This document shows, piece after piece, positions 1 to 11,500 of a stretch of 64,000 bases of DNA (within the stretch, counting starts at the first letter, position 1; each line of letters starts with the position of its first letter). The stretch lies in NCBI GenBank assembly GCA_964036155.1, contig OZ038422.1, forward strand, positions 68,223,201-68,287,200, given 5' to 3'. The position numbers were made by a program, and so were the translations under genes. Below the pieces are notes generated by a model that saw only the letters and a list, made by a program, of their open reading frames with translations, was not told where the DNA came from and did not search any database. This stretch comes from Diploscapter coronatus. Lineage: Eukaryota > Nematoda > Chromadorea > Rhabditida > Rhabditidae.

Positions 1-1576
1 GGAAATTTGAAGGCAATTCGAGAATTTTTGAATTTGAATGGAGAGGAGTAACTGAATAACAAGATTCCAATAAAGAGTCGCCGAAAATATGGAATTGTCG
101 AGTGGCTGGACGATATTTCATATTTGAGTAGCTCGATTTCTGCCATTTTGCATAGAGATGCATGCATTATGTTTTACTATCTGCCCCCTGCAATTTCATT
201 CTGCCTCCCTTCTGTCTTTTCCCCTTTTCCTCCACAACTCAACTCGTTTCCCGAGTCTTCAACTTTCCGATTTTTGCGAGTAAGGTCGTCCCTCTCTAAT
301 CGCCATAAGCAGCCAAAATAGTCGAGTCATTAAAATCAGGGCGATGCAAAAATGCTGCAAGAAAATAAGAAAACACCTACAATCACGCTGCTTTCTTTTT
401 AATTAATTTCAGGTTATCAACAACTCACAAATCATCGAAGGGAATGCAGAAAGAATTCGCCAAATGCGCTCGGTAATTTTAGAAATCTAATCTCGTATGG
501 CGTGAACGATGTAAATAACACGAACTATAACAAATACAACATGCACCACAAGAAAAAATAGAATCGCGAAATTTGAACTTCAAACAAGAAGAAAACAACT
601 ATTTCATATGCATAGTAAAATTATGCAAGACGAGAGAAGAAATTATTAAATTTTAGGTGAAAGTAAAAAATATTCAACAGAACAGAACTAACGAGAATCT
701 AAAATGCTCGTTTTGTCCTGTAATTCGTATATAAAACAGTGGTTGTAAAAGTAAATTAGCTAAATGTGAGTTAAATAAGAAAAAAGCGCTGATCTTGTCT
801 GCAAAACAGTCAAACTCGCACGCGCATCTCCTTGATCAGTTTATATCCGCCTTCCTCTTTTACCTTTCTTACCTTTTACCTATCTCTTCCTCCTTCCCTG
901 CCTTTGCATGCCCTAGTTCTTCATCCTCGCATTTCCTTTCTATTTTTCCTTTAAAGGCCCTTTCAAACTCTTGCATTTTTCTGTTAGTCGAACTGCCTTG
1001 AAAATGATAAAACCACTGCAAAATTAATCTCATTTCGTTCAAAAATCTGTTAATTTGTCCTTGAAGGCGAAATGGGTGAAATCATCTCATTTCATTTCAT
1101 CGTTCATAAAAGGGTTCATTTCTTTGAAGTACTTATCACAAATAAGTAACATTGCAGTGTGAAACCAGAAGAAAAATGGAAAGATTCAATCCAATTTTAG
1201 GGTTTTCTCGAATCTTTTCATTTTTCGAACCATGATCTACAAATTGCGACTATTCGATGTGTATGCACAAATTATATACACTTTGTCATGAACAAATAGG
1301 CATTTTTACAACACATACTTTCTATGCAAAGATTGAGTTATTGTGTTGTTGGAATATTATCTGTTGCAACAGGTTTAGATACTAGCGTATTCTATTAACA
1401 CGATCATTTCGGAAATTATTCGAATAGGAATAGCGTTTCTCGAATTGAAATTGAAACTTCGAATTCAATTACGAGCAACTCTGGTCAACAGTTATAAATA
1501 ATCGTTTGAAAGAAATATTCATTTGAGAAGATTGTTTGTAGTGACCTCAACCCTTATATACAATATGCCTGATGGC
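1..1576. other. Left-edge stretch, no confident gene
   Basis: AT-rich sequence with no convincing gene. Frame 1 is open from base 1 to a TAA at 49-51 and could be the last codons of a plus-strand gene cut by the window. A possible exon follows a TTTCAG at 412 and reads about 20 residues (start VINNSQIIEGNAERIRQMRS) to a GTAATT donor or a stop near 498. These two pieces could belong to one truncated gene, but nothing in them is recognisable. Confidence 0.25.
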
Positions 1577-4411
1577 TTATTCCTGCTCGTCAGCCGCAAT
1601 TTGCGGTCTGAACGAAGTCCTGGTCAGTCCGAAGAATCTCTCGGGCACGAAGGTCTTCGAAGTGAATCGCCAGCCGATGTGATGATGGCAGCCGCGACAG
1701 TTCATGATGGTCCATTTGTAACTGAAAAAAGTTATTGTCGAAGACCAATTACTTGTAACAAAGTGAACCACGCGCAGTTCTGATGCTCGTGAACTTTTGC
1801 GCTGCTTGCAGTCCATTTATTGGCAATTTAAAGATTCAAGGAATGATTTTTGACTACTAGTTGAAATTACGCAATGCACATTTTGCATATTCGAATTTGT
1901 GCATCATTTATATTGTCTCAAGTTACCGGTCATGAAAATATTATTCCTTGAAATTTTTCATTTCAGGTAGAAACAAAAGAAGTCCAATGATTCAAACTAT
2001 CTTTTCAGACGGAAAACGAACCTTTTCTAGAAAAGTTCTGATATAAAGTAATGAAATAATTTCACATACCCATCGAACCACGAATACTCGGCAGTTGGAT
2101 TTCCCTGAAGACTGTAACTCGTTGCTTCAGAGACAGTGATCATGTCATGGACGTAACCGTCTAAAATAAATAAAAATATGAAAGAAAAAGCAATAACAAA
2201 TCATACGGCTGTTGACGAAATGACCAGAAGTTCCTTCCGGATTCATGTTGATCAGATGGTTGAGTTGACAAAGCTCAGAACCACAGTGAACACAAACGAC
2301 TGAGGCAAGCTGAGGTAAAGAGTTTTAAATTCATGGAGTGGGGAAACATAAAAATGCATTTAGCATTTTTAATTCTATCTTCGTTAAATTTGTATGAAGA
2401 AACAGGAAGACTCCACTAACATTTTTGACGATGCTAAGCAGTCTGAAGATTCTCCAGTCAGCCACATCCTCTTTGAGCAGTTCGTACTGCGTTCTGCTTT
2501 CGATCGGCAGGTTGCTTCCCAGCCAGTACGAAAAATGCGAAACTCCCTGGAAGTTTTAGGTTTAGTGCTTATTCTTTCAGAAATGACTAACCAACTTGAG
2601 ATGTTTTTGTATGTCCTCCTGGTTGACGAACACGTAGGTCAGATTGGCAAGTTTGTTGCAGTTTTCTTCCTGGAAAAAGCGAATCTTCTGAAGACAGGCT
2701 AAAGGAAAACTTACCGTATTGCATTTGATTGCACATTCGGGGTAGTTGACAAGTTCACGACAAATTCGCTTTTGCTGAAGGGCGAAATAATTCTACAAAG
2801 AATAGGATAGAAAATCCCACTTTATTCGGACTCAATTTGGCAGAAGATCCGCCGCAAACTGCCTTCTCGATTGGAAGCAGACTGATTTCTGGACAAATCT
2901 TCACCTTAGCCTTGCAGCCACTGAAATTACATTGCTTTCTTGAGTTTATTCTATAAACTGAAACCTGCTGGATCCATGAACGAGGCCCTGCACGATACAA
3001 CGATACTTCACATCAAATTCGAGCTTCAGCGACTCGGGTTCCAAACGAAATTTTTGGACCTAAAGAATGACCTATCGTTAAACTAATTTTAGTTTTTGCA
3101 AAAAAAAATCTAGAGGCTTGCTAAATGAAAAGAAAAAATGATGGACTCGCGCATGGAAGAAAATATGATGTTCGTGCTATTTTTCAAGATAAAAAAAACA
3201 TAATCAACCTTAGCGACAGTAGCAAATGGCTGATTGTCCTCGTCGAAAGTCATGTCGCAGGGAGGCACTTCGAAGTCCGAGTGGTGGACGTCGAAGTCGG
3301 TGTAGTGGACGTAGGGCAGCAGGACGACGTAGGGATTTCCTGACTGGGAGATCGAGTGCTCCAGGACTCGCATCAGACGGCCCTCCTCAGTGATGAAGGG
3401 AGTCGAGAAGCCTGAAAAATTGAATAATCTTCGAAAATGATTATTTGATGTAATCGCCAGAAAAAGCGTTTAATACCAGGATAAACGATATGAGGCATAA
3501 TAATGTAGAGCAATTCATGAATGGAATTCTCCTCCAATTCGTCGCACAGTCTCGTCTCCGTGTACAGCTCGTTGAACAGGTAGTTGTTGCTCATTCGAGC
3601 CTGAATTCGATCTTTCACAAATCTGTACAAAGTGATCATTTATTACCCTTGTATCGAATGGCTGCCTGGCCCCCCGATTCTCATTCTGATCCATTTCCTC
3701 TTCGTCGTCGATGAGCCGTCGATAGTCAGCTTGAATTCGGTTCAGATGTCGTCTCAGGCCTGCCATTCGTCTAAAGTTAGATTTTTCGTTTCAATTTCAA
3801 ATTAGGGAGAAATCTGTGAGGACCATGGCTGGACGAAGTTGAAAATTTTGAAGAATCGAAAACGAAACGAAATTTTCCGGAACTAAAAGAGATTTCGCGC
3901 ATCTGTTGAGACCCTTTGATTGTAAATTTATCGTTTTTCATTAAAGGTGTGGTTCAAAATGATCAAACTTTGTCGGAGAATGTCTTGGATGTGTAGACTC
4001 GAATTGGCTTGCCGACTTCTCAAAACTCGACCCGTAGAAAAAATAGCACATCATTTTGAGAGAGAAAAAGACGACATGCTCTTTTCTTCTCTCAACACGA
4101 CACACTATTTTCTGTGGATTTAATTTTAAGAACTCTGTTGACTTGTACAAAGTTTATTCATAACTTTATTGAAAATGCACACAATGCGTTTTTCAACATG
4201 AAATGGTAGAATATTTTACCCGAAATTATTCAGGATATCTAAAATTCCATCAAACCAACCTGATAACATCGAAAACCCTGTTTTGCCTCTGCTCTTCCTC
4301 CTCTTCATTTTCCATTCCTTCCCCTTCCTGCTCCCTCAAATCAATCACTTCAATGTCCATCTCATTGTCAGAATCGCTGCTGCTCTCTTCGAGCGCTTCG
4401 TTGTCTGCCAT
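1577..4411 (-). CDS. crbn: Cereblon, substrate receptor of the CRL4 (DDB1-CUL4) E3 ubiquitin ligase
   Basis: Cereblon binds DDB1 through its Lon-like N-terminal half and captures substrates or thalidomide-type ligands in its C-terminal CULT domain. I read twelve coding exons, from an acidic first exon (4411-4260, MADNEALEESSSDSDNEMDI...) to the stop at 1577-1579. The Lon-like part lies in the middle exons (RMSNNYLFNEL, ISQSGNPYVVLLPYVHYTDF). The CULT domain lies in the last three, with CVHC and CRGC zinc ligands and HGYVHDMITVSEATSY. The aromatic cage is intact: SWF, KWT, IGWRF, equivalent to human W380, W386, W400 and F402. The FFGLTRTSFRPQI segment is also typical. A GATTTCAG acceptor 10 bases before the ATG suggests trans-splicing. 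The gene lies about 600 bp downstream of the PP2A-subunit gene on the same strand, so co-transcription is possible. Identification is firm; exon ends are by eye. Confidence 0.92.
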
Positions 4412-5008
4412 TTTCAATTCCTGAAATCTACTTAGTTAGTTTATTGAAAAAGGTTCAATTTCTTAACTTATTCAAGGGATTCAACCCTTTTTTTTTCAAA
4501 ACAAAGATTATCTTCAATCGAAATGTGAATAGTAAATTCATTTTGGCATGTTCATCCGTTTCAGAAATAAATAATTCAATGCAAAATTCCCGAATAAAGG
4601 TCTCAGGTATATCATATATAAAGATCAAGATCATCAGGAAAAATCAGTGAAAGCTAAGTTTGATTTGTAAGATCGAAAAGTAAATCGAATGTGAATCTAG
4701 GAATTTCATAAAAAATTATATAGACATAAAAAGCGCCATAATGGAGGGTGAAGTGAATAATTACCCGTAATAAAGTTTAGGAATGACTATGATCATCTAT
4801 TCTACTTGAAGTAATATTCTTCTGTTCAAACAGACAGCTAGAATAGTAGAGAAACAGTGAGCACTTTTTATACTACTAGCAAGGAATTGGTTTCTTTTTC
4901 AAGCTATCTAGATACAGCTCCTAATTGTTCAAAACCGAATCGAGTATTTGGGTGAAAATGAAAAAAGGAATAAAGAAGAAAAATGGCCTTGTATTTGATG
5001 CTCAGACT
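4412..5008. other. Intergenic region between the PP2A B'' and cereblon genes
   Basis: About 600 bp of AT-rich sequence between two minus-strand genes. It holds a poly-T run near 4490 and the presumed trans-splice acceptor of cereblon near 4421. No ORF here looks coding. Confidence 0.6.
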
Positions 5009-8000
5009 TCAGAGTTCATTCTCGCGATTCTCATACTTCTCCAGAACAGTCGCATCCACCAGCAGACCAGTTATCCAATCAGCCAGCTTGCACTTGTCGA
5101 GGTCTTCCAGTGAAATCCTCAAACTTTGTTGTTAATTTATGGAATCGCACGAAAAGAAATCGTATTCCTTCAAGGCGTAGATCGATGAGCATTAAACAGT
5201 GAAATAAGAAAGCGAATATAGAAGAGAAAAAGATAAGGAAACTTCGTATGCTTCATTTTAATATAAAAGCCAACGTGTATCGCAAATAGGACCTATTTAG
5301 CTTATTTTGTATCTTTTTTTCCATAAAATCAATATTTTAGAGATTTCTCAAGGCGAGAGAACTGTTTTCATTCTATTAAAAATATATATATATATGCTAT
5401 CTTATCTCTTCTCCCATTTTTCCTCAGGCAACAGACTGAGAATTATTTTATCACTCAGCCCACATATCTGCAAATCGCTGACTTTAATTTGAACTTAGCA
5501 CTTTTCACTTTTAAACGTTTGATTACCCAAGTTTGAGAGAAATAAATTGGCATTACATTGCCAGTCTATTCAACTGCCTGAATTTCGTCACATTTGGTTT
5601 ATCACACATAATCTACTTGCCAAACATTTTCAACGTGGAAATTAACGCATAGTGCTCGCACTGATTAGGAATATGAAAAAAGTTCTTGAAATACTCGCTT
5701 TTCGGGATGAACCGGATGGACCATATCAAAAATCTCTCCAATCAGAACATCGACTTCGATCTGAGGAATGTCGCGGGCCAAGGGCAGCACAGATTTGGCC
5801 TGAATTCATTCGATTAAAGGACTTCAATGCGGAACGCCTTACCGCCACTTGCAGGTCAGAGTCCTTGAGAAAGCCGTCCCCATCGAGATTGAGACACTCG
5901 AAGATGTAGCGCATTGAGGACTTGCTCTGAAACAAGAAGATGCTAACTGCTGCTTGATTTATTATGATAGTAAAAGAAATATCGTGAAGATGTAGATAAA
6001 TTGCGTTTTTGAAAGATACTTAGACCTTAAGAAAAATAAATAATACAGGTTTGGTAAAATGTTCACTAAATCGCCAGAGTATATACCTTTCTGAACTCGG
6101 TGGCCACTAAGAACTCGACGAATCCTTGAAAGTCCAACCTTCCGTTTTCGAAAGTCTTTTGGGTGGCGAAGATGCGACGCAGAAAATGTTCGCTGAATTG
6201 GGCGCTGAAAGATGAAAGATGAAATTGAAAAATCGACAAAAAATGGTCATAAAAATTTACTACTGACCAATAATAGCCGGTCATTTCATCGAGAGATAGC
6301 AGACCACAACTGTCCGAATTCACATTCTTAAATGTGTCCAGGGCCACGGTGAACTTATCCCAGAACGGACTAAAAGTAATCACTTTGAAAATGAGTTTTT
6401 TTTCTGAAAAATATGCTTATTTTTAAGAAACTTTCCCTCACTTTTAAAAAGACAAAAATTAAATCCAAATTCTTACACAACACAGTTGATCTCGATATCG
6501 GGATCTGGATTGGCGAGTTGTTGCAAGCAAAGGTTGAACTCCTCGAGTAGGCCAGACAATAGCAGACTCTGCAAAATGAAAACAGTTTGAAGATAGGTGA
6601 GTCAGAACGAATAACCTTGATGGTAACTTGAAAGGTTTGCTGACCGCCCAACAGGAAGAAGACAAAACGCTCCACATAGCAGGCAAACCACTCGATTTCC
6701 TCAAATAATCGCAATTGATGAGGTATTTAATTATACAACTAGACTAGACTTGTGAGTACGGTAATTTACGATTCATGATTATAATTGTCTAATCTTCACA
6801 TTAAAAGCAAATTGTACGAAGATAGTTTTGTGATTTTCGGGAACAAAAAGGTAAATTTGCGTACAAATCAGGTGACGAGTCAAAACACTTTGCACTGACC
6901 TTATCATACTTGTTGTGCAATTGACAGGCATAGATCTTGTCGAGCAGATAGTTCCTGAACGTGTCTGCAGAAATGCGAACGAGGTCCTCGCTCTGTCGAA
7001 TCAGCTCGGAGTAGCGAAGCATCGAACTACTGTAGGCGAAGATGTACCGCTCTGAAAATGCAGAAAAATAGGATCTGTAAAGTCTCCAAAAACGAAAATT
7101 AACTTTATGCAGGTACCTGAAAGATACCATTCATTGCCATAAAAGTAAAGGAAAAATGATGTCTTACACTGGCCTCTCCTATCCTTTCTATCTTGTTTCT
7201 TGTGTTTCGATATCTACGGTTTCTCCGAATATATTTTCTGTATCTACCAGGACAGACTAACCTAATTCGATAACGCTGATGAAACCGAAATGCGAAGAGG
7301 TTTTCCTGAGAAAGTGCGTGATGTCATTCGTGAAGGCCTCTTTGATTGGCGGGGTCGAGTTCTTCAGTATATTCTGCAAGGAGGAATGAAGTTGATTGGA
7401 AAGAAAGCAAGAAAATAGTCCTAGGGAGACGATCGTCAGAAATTCTTTGCGATTTGCTCCCTGTATTTTTTGTTTTTTTTTTTTACAAGTTTTCATTTCT
7501 AGTAAGTACTGTCATGACAAGCTTTTTCTAGTGACCTACCCCCTCCCTCTGTAGTTTAATTTCGCCGGGCAAAAGTGGTGCCTAGGTCTAAAAGCAAACG
7601 AACCCTGAGATCTGCCTGCTTGACGATCTGCACTCCGAGTCTGTCGACAGAGCACTTCTTCACCAGTGAGAGGAAGGCCTGGAATAGGAGAGTTAGAAGG
7701 TAGTTTCGGCAAGTATTGAGGGTAGTACACGCTTTCCTGTATTGTGAATTAGAGCAAAATGATGCCTTCAGAGTGGTTTCTTTTTTCTGTGTCAGCGATT
7801 TGGAATTTTTAAATTTCTAGTTCTTTAATCAACCCTTCTGGGCATATAGAACTTGTCAAAGTCTTCAACAGTTTCTCTATAAATTGAGTACAAAAATACC
7901 TCGATTTGGCTCTGAGAGATGAGGAACTTCTCGTCGAAAGTGACTTCGAGGACCCTCCTCGTGGCGAGCTCCACCAAATCAGACAGCATCAGAGCTGTCT

Positions 8001-8445
8001 CGTCCTGCAGTTTTATCTTGCCGAACTGCGAATTTATTCCCTCCAGGAACTGCAATATTCAGATATTCTTTGGAGACTTTCTTTCTGACCTCGTCCATCT
8101 GCATTTTCGCCTTTCCTGGATGATTCGGCGGCCACTGCTCTTTAATCACCTGGCCAATTGCAGCCGAGGCACTGAAAAGGAACATTCAAACATGTTTTGC
8201 ACTCAAAAATGGCAAACTCTTTGAGGATGACGTCCTTCCTGTCACTTTGCTGACTCATCCTGTAGCAGGTGGTTGCTGGCACGGAGTTGACTGACTGAAA
8301 ATTTGCATGAACTACATGAGAACAGAAAAACAAATCGATTATAAGCGAAGAAAATTCAAAAATTCAAAAACGATCAACAGAGAAAAAGTGCAAAGTGGCC
8401 GATCGATAAACACTGCATTTTCGAAAGCCGCTTGTTGTCCTCGCA
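5009..8445 (-). CDS. PP2A regulatory subunit B''-gamma homologue (PPP2R3C / RSA-1 type), EF-hand protein
   Basis: This family targets protein phosphatase 2A; nematode RSA-1 brings PP2A to centrosomes for spindle assembly. The last eight or so exons follow the PPP2R3C pattern in order: FGFISVIELERYIFAYSSS, EIEWFACYVERFVFFLLGG, a first EF-hand-like loop NSDSCGLLSLDE, LDFQGFVEFLVATEFRK, a second EF-hand NLDGDGFLKDSD, GEIFDMVHPVHPEK, and the end ISLEDLDKCKLADW...YENRENEL. Total length, about 440 residues, fits the family. The N-terminal exons (8296-7604) are divergent and join in phase. The start is uncertain: either MRGQQAAFENA at 8445 or the Met at 8262. Two acceptors read TTTGAG rather than TTTCAG. 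The junction before ISLEDL needs a GC donor (AA|GCGAGT). The gene is divergent from cyclin L with a very short gap. Confidence 0.8.
7425..7600 (+). repeat. Copy of a dispersed repeat (GACGATCGTCAGAAATTC family)
   Basis: This sequence, inside an intron of the PP2A-subunit gene, shares AGTCCTAGGGAGACGATCG, TCAGAAATTCTTTGCGA, a GACCTACCCCCT block and CCTAGGTCT with repeats at 39.92-40.02 kb and 41.97-42.07 kb. This copy is interrupted by a poly-T tract and is more diverged. Confidence 0.55.
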
Positions 8446-8562
8446 TTTTGGGCAATTTTCTCTACTTTTTTAAAAATATTTTCTGTGAATTTAACCGCGC
8501 CTCATTGCAGTGTCAAACTGAGGGAGTGCAGTGAAGCTGTGCAACTGCAGAGGACACTCGAC
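8446..8562. promoter_or_regulatory. Compact shared promoter region of the PP2A-subunit / cyclin L gene pair
   Basis: The first candidate Met of the minus-strand PP2A gene (8445) and the cyclin L ATG (8563) are only about 120 bp apart. If both starts are right, both promoters lie in this small segment. No core motif is obvious. If the PP2A gene starts at 8262, the gap is 300 bp. Confidence 0.4.
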
Positions 8563-11500
8563 ATGGACAGACATATCGCCGAGAAGCGCAGGCTCGTGCA
8601 GGAGAAGGCCAGAGCCATGATTGTCAAGAAGGTAAGCCAGACAGAGTTCTTCTCCTTTTCTCGGTTATTTCTAATTTTCTCGGTTTCAGGACCAGCTGAA
8701 TGGAGTGCAGTCGCACGCGCAGTCAGCAGAGACGACAGCAGGCCCCTCGCAGACATCTCAGCAGGGCGAGGAGGATTTTGTCGGCAGTCAGTCCCAGGAC
8801 GAGAACCAACTCATTCGGCCCAGCAGTTTCGGACTCAGACCGCTCTATTCACGGTGAGGAATCAAATGAATTCATGTTCTTGGCGATTCTGACTAAAATG
8901 TGATAGTTGTACTTGGATGACAACTGCCAACTCATTCTGTGAACTTTGATCTGCGAAGACTTTCTTGAATACCTGTCCGCTGTATTTATCGTCAAGCGAT
9001 CGCCAGACTTCTCAAAAATACACCGTAGTAGTGTGAGCGCCTATTTTTCCTGAACTGAGCAGCAGTATGGGTCAATTTTCGTTTTTTTTCTAGTTTTGAT
9101 CAGTGTGTCGATTAACAAGATATCTTTCCTTGTCATCAAATAGCCAGAATAGAGCATTTGTGTAAACGAAGAAAACGTTTAACAAACGCAAGGCGCTGTG
9201 TAGTGATTGTTTTGTGCAAATACCGAGATCCAAAATTTGGTCATGTTATCTTGAAGCTGTAGAAGTGGTTTACTCGTTTCAGAGTTGACATCAACTGCGA
9301 CAAGTGGCTGCTGACGATGGACGAGCAGTCGCGGGCCAAACTCGAGAATCCCCCCTCTCTGGCTGATGGACTCGACAGGGAGACTGAATCGGTACAACCC
9401 TCCTTCCAATTCCTTCCCGCGCATTTCATCTAACTGACTTGTTTGATTCAGGAACTGCGATATCTGGGCTGTGAGCTGATTCAAGAAGGCGCAATTCTGC
9501 TCAAGTTGCCTCAGACTGCAGCAGCCACCGGGCAGATCCTCTTCCAGAGATACTTCTTCCAGAAAAGCTTCGTCACTTACATGTTTGAGGTGGGCACAAG
9601 GTTTTTGACCAGAGGCTAGCTTACTATTGAAGGATTACTTATTTGTCAACGGATAGGAAGGCAGAAAGTGGAGGAAAAGGAGTGAAATATGAGGAAAAAC
9701 CGTTGATAAATAGAACCGTTGATGTCGATTGTCCATTGAGAAATAAGAGGCTGCTATTGAAAACTCACGATGAATCTAAGTTTGTATAGAAAAGTGTAAA
9801 TGCGCGTAAAATACTCGGTAACAATGTATTGCGAGGGAGACGAAAGGGTCGAGTTGAGAGTAGTTTTTATTCTAAACATGTCCAAGCAAGAAGTATAGTT
9901 CTCGCTCGTTGTCAACAAATCTATTTACTTTGACCCGAAAATTGAATACACTTCTACTGATTTAATATCTACTCACAAACTTGACGAAAACACCTCTTTT
10001 CTAATGCGTAGCTACTTTAGCACTATGTGATGGCGTGCTTGCTGCTGGCCTCGAAAATCGAGGAGGAGCCTCGTAGTCCGCGAAGCGTCTACAACGTGTT
10101 TGTTCGACTCGAGAAGTTGCACAGACTCAGGCATTCGGGAAGGAAAATCACTAAGTGAGTTCATAGATGATCTATCACCAAATATTTCTCGTCAAAAAGC
10201 GATTGGCCGATTTTCGGTCTAACATTCATTATCTGAACACTGATTTTATGTCGTTCTGTTGACTTCTTCTCTCTGTAATCGTGAAATTCCTTTATTTCAA
10301 AAACATCTTCCAATGCACTTCACCTTCCTGATTTAATTCCATCACTTCACTAATTCGTCACTCTGCAACATCAATTCGAATGTTGTCAGAATGAACATTC
10401 AAGGCTGCAATTCTAGAAAAGGAAAAGAATAGAGATTTCTTGATTGAAGTAGGAAGTAAAGAACCCTTTCAAAGAGGTAAAAGGAAGAGTAAGTTTGCCA
10501 CGGAAATTCATTGCCAATTTATGTAAATTTCAATGAATTTTGCTAAATATCTCCCAGTTAAAAACATAATTTATTCGTGAATTTATTAGGTCAGTCATCA
10601 CCTAAATAACATAGTCTTGGAGGTGACTCGGACCGCCCACTTCTCCCCAAACCGCAAGAGGATTTTATGTTCGGATCGAGGTTCTGAACAGAGGCTCGTG
10701 AGTCAAACATCCACAAAACAAGACAACGATTCATTTACTTTCATATTCTTCGCTCGGTTTGCTTGGATTCTCGATTCTGGAATGGATCAATGGAAAGGCA
10801 GTCTTGCTGATAATGTTCTTGAGAACAGCAACCAAAGCAGCATGGAGATTTGGTAGGTCCGTGAAACGCACGAATACGGCTAGAATTCCAAGACCAAAAT
10901 CGTTCTATAATCTTCTGATAGATAGTTTCAGAGTGAGAATTTATCTTTTATTCAGGATATCAGTTAAAGTCATTCTTGTTCTTTACCAGAAGTATTTTAT
11001 TCGAATTATCATGCAGCTAAAAGTTAATTCACTCCTTCTGATACAAATACGATCATCATTAACTTGATGCATTCTCGATTTAATTCTCTTCCATTTATAG
11101 AGTCCTAGAAAAATCTCAAATTCGATACTGCATTTATTCCTCTACCTCTTCTTCTAAATTATTTTATCATTCTCCTCGTCAAAATTCAGGATAATGAATA
11201 ACTCTTTCTTCCAATTCGACCATTCCATGGTTTCCAAACAATGACAACTTGATAATATTTTGCTTTTAAAATTTCTTTCGCATTCTTTCCCTCTACTCAC
11301 ATACACATTCGTGTTCGTGCGATTTCAGAGTCTCCAATTTCCATGTTGCCGAGGTTAGTCTTCTCATTCTTTCCATTGGTTCATCTTATTTTTCTTATTT
11401 TTGCGCAAATAATTTTTATTAAGTCAGAATGTCGGCCAATCGCTTTTTCGATCGAGAGAATGTTTGAAATGAGTGAGGAGAAGCAGTGCTAAATAATGTG

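Noticed and set aside
11326..11363. Possible 25-nt microexon in cyclin L (KVSNFHVAE)
   Set aside because: It has splice-like ends, but including it puts the next exon out of frame. Direct joining of 10154 to 11509 is in phase and gives the expected cyclin-L sequence.
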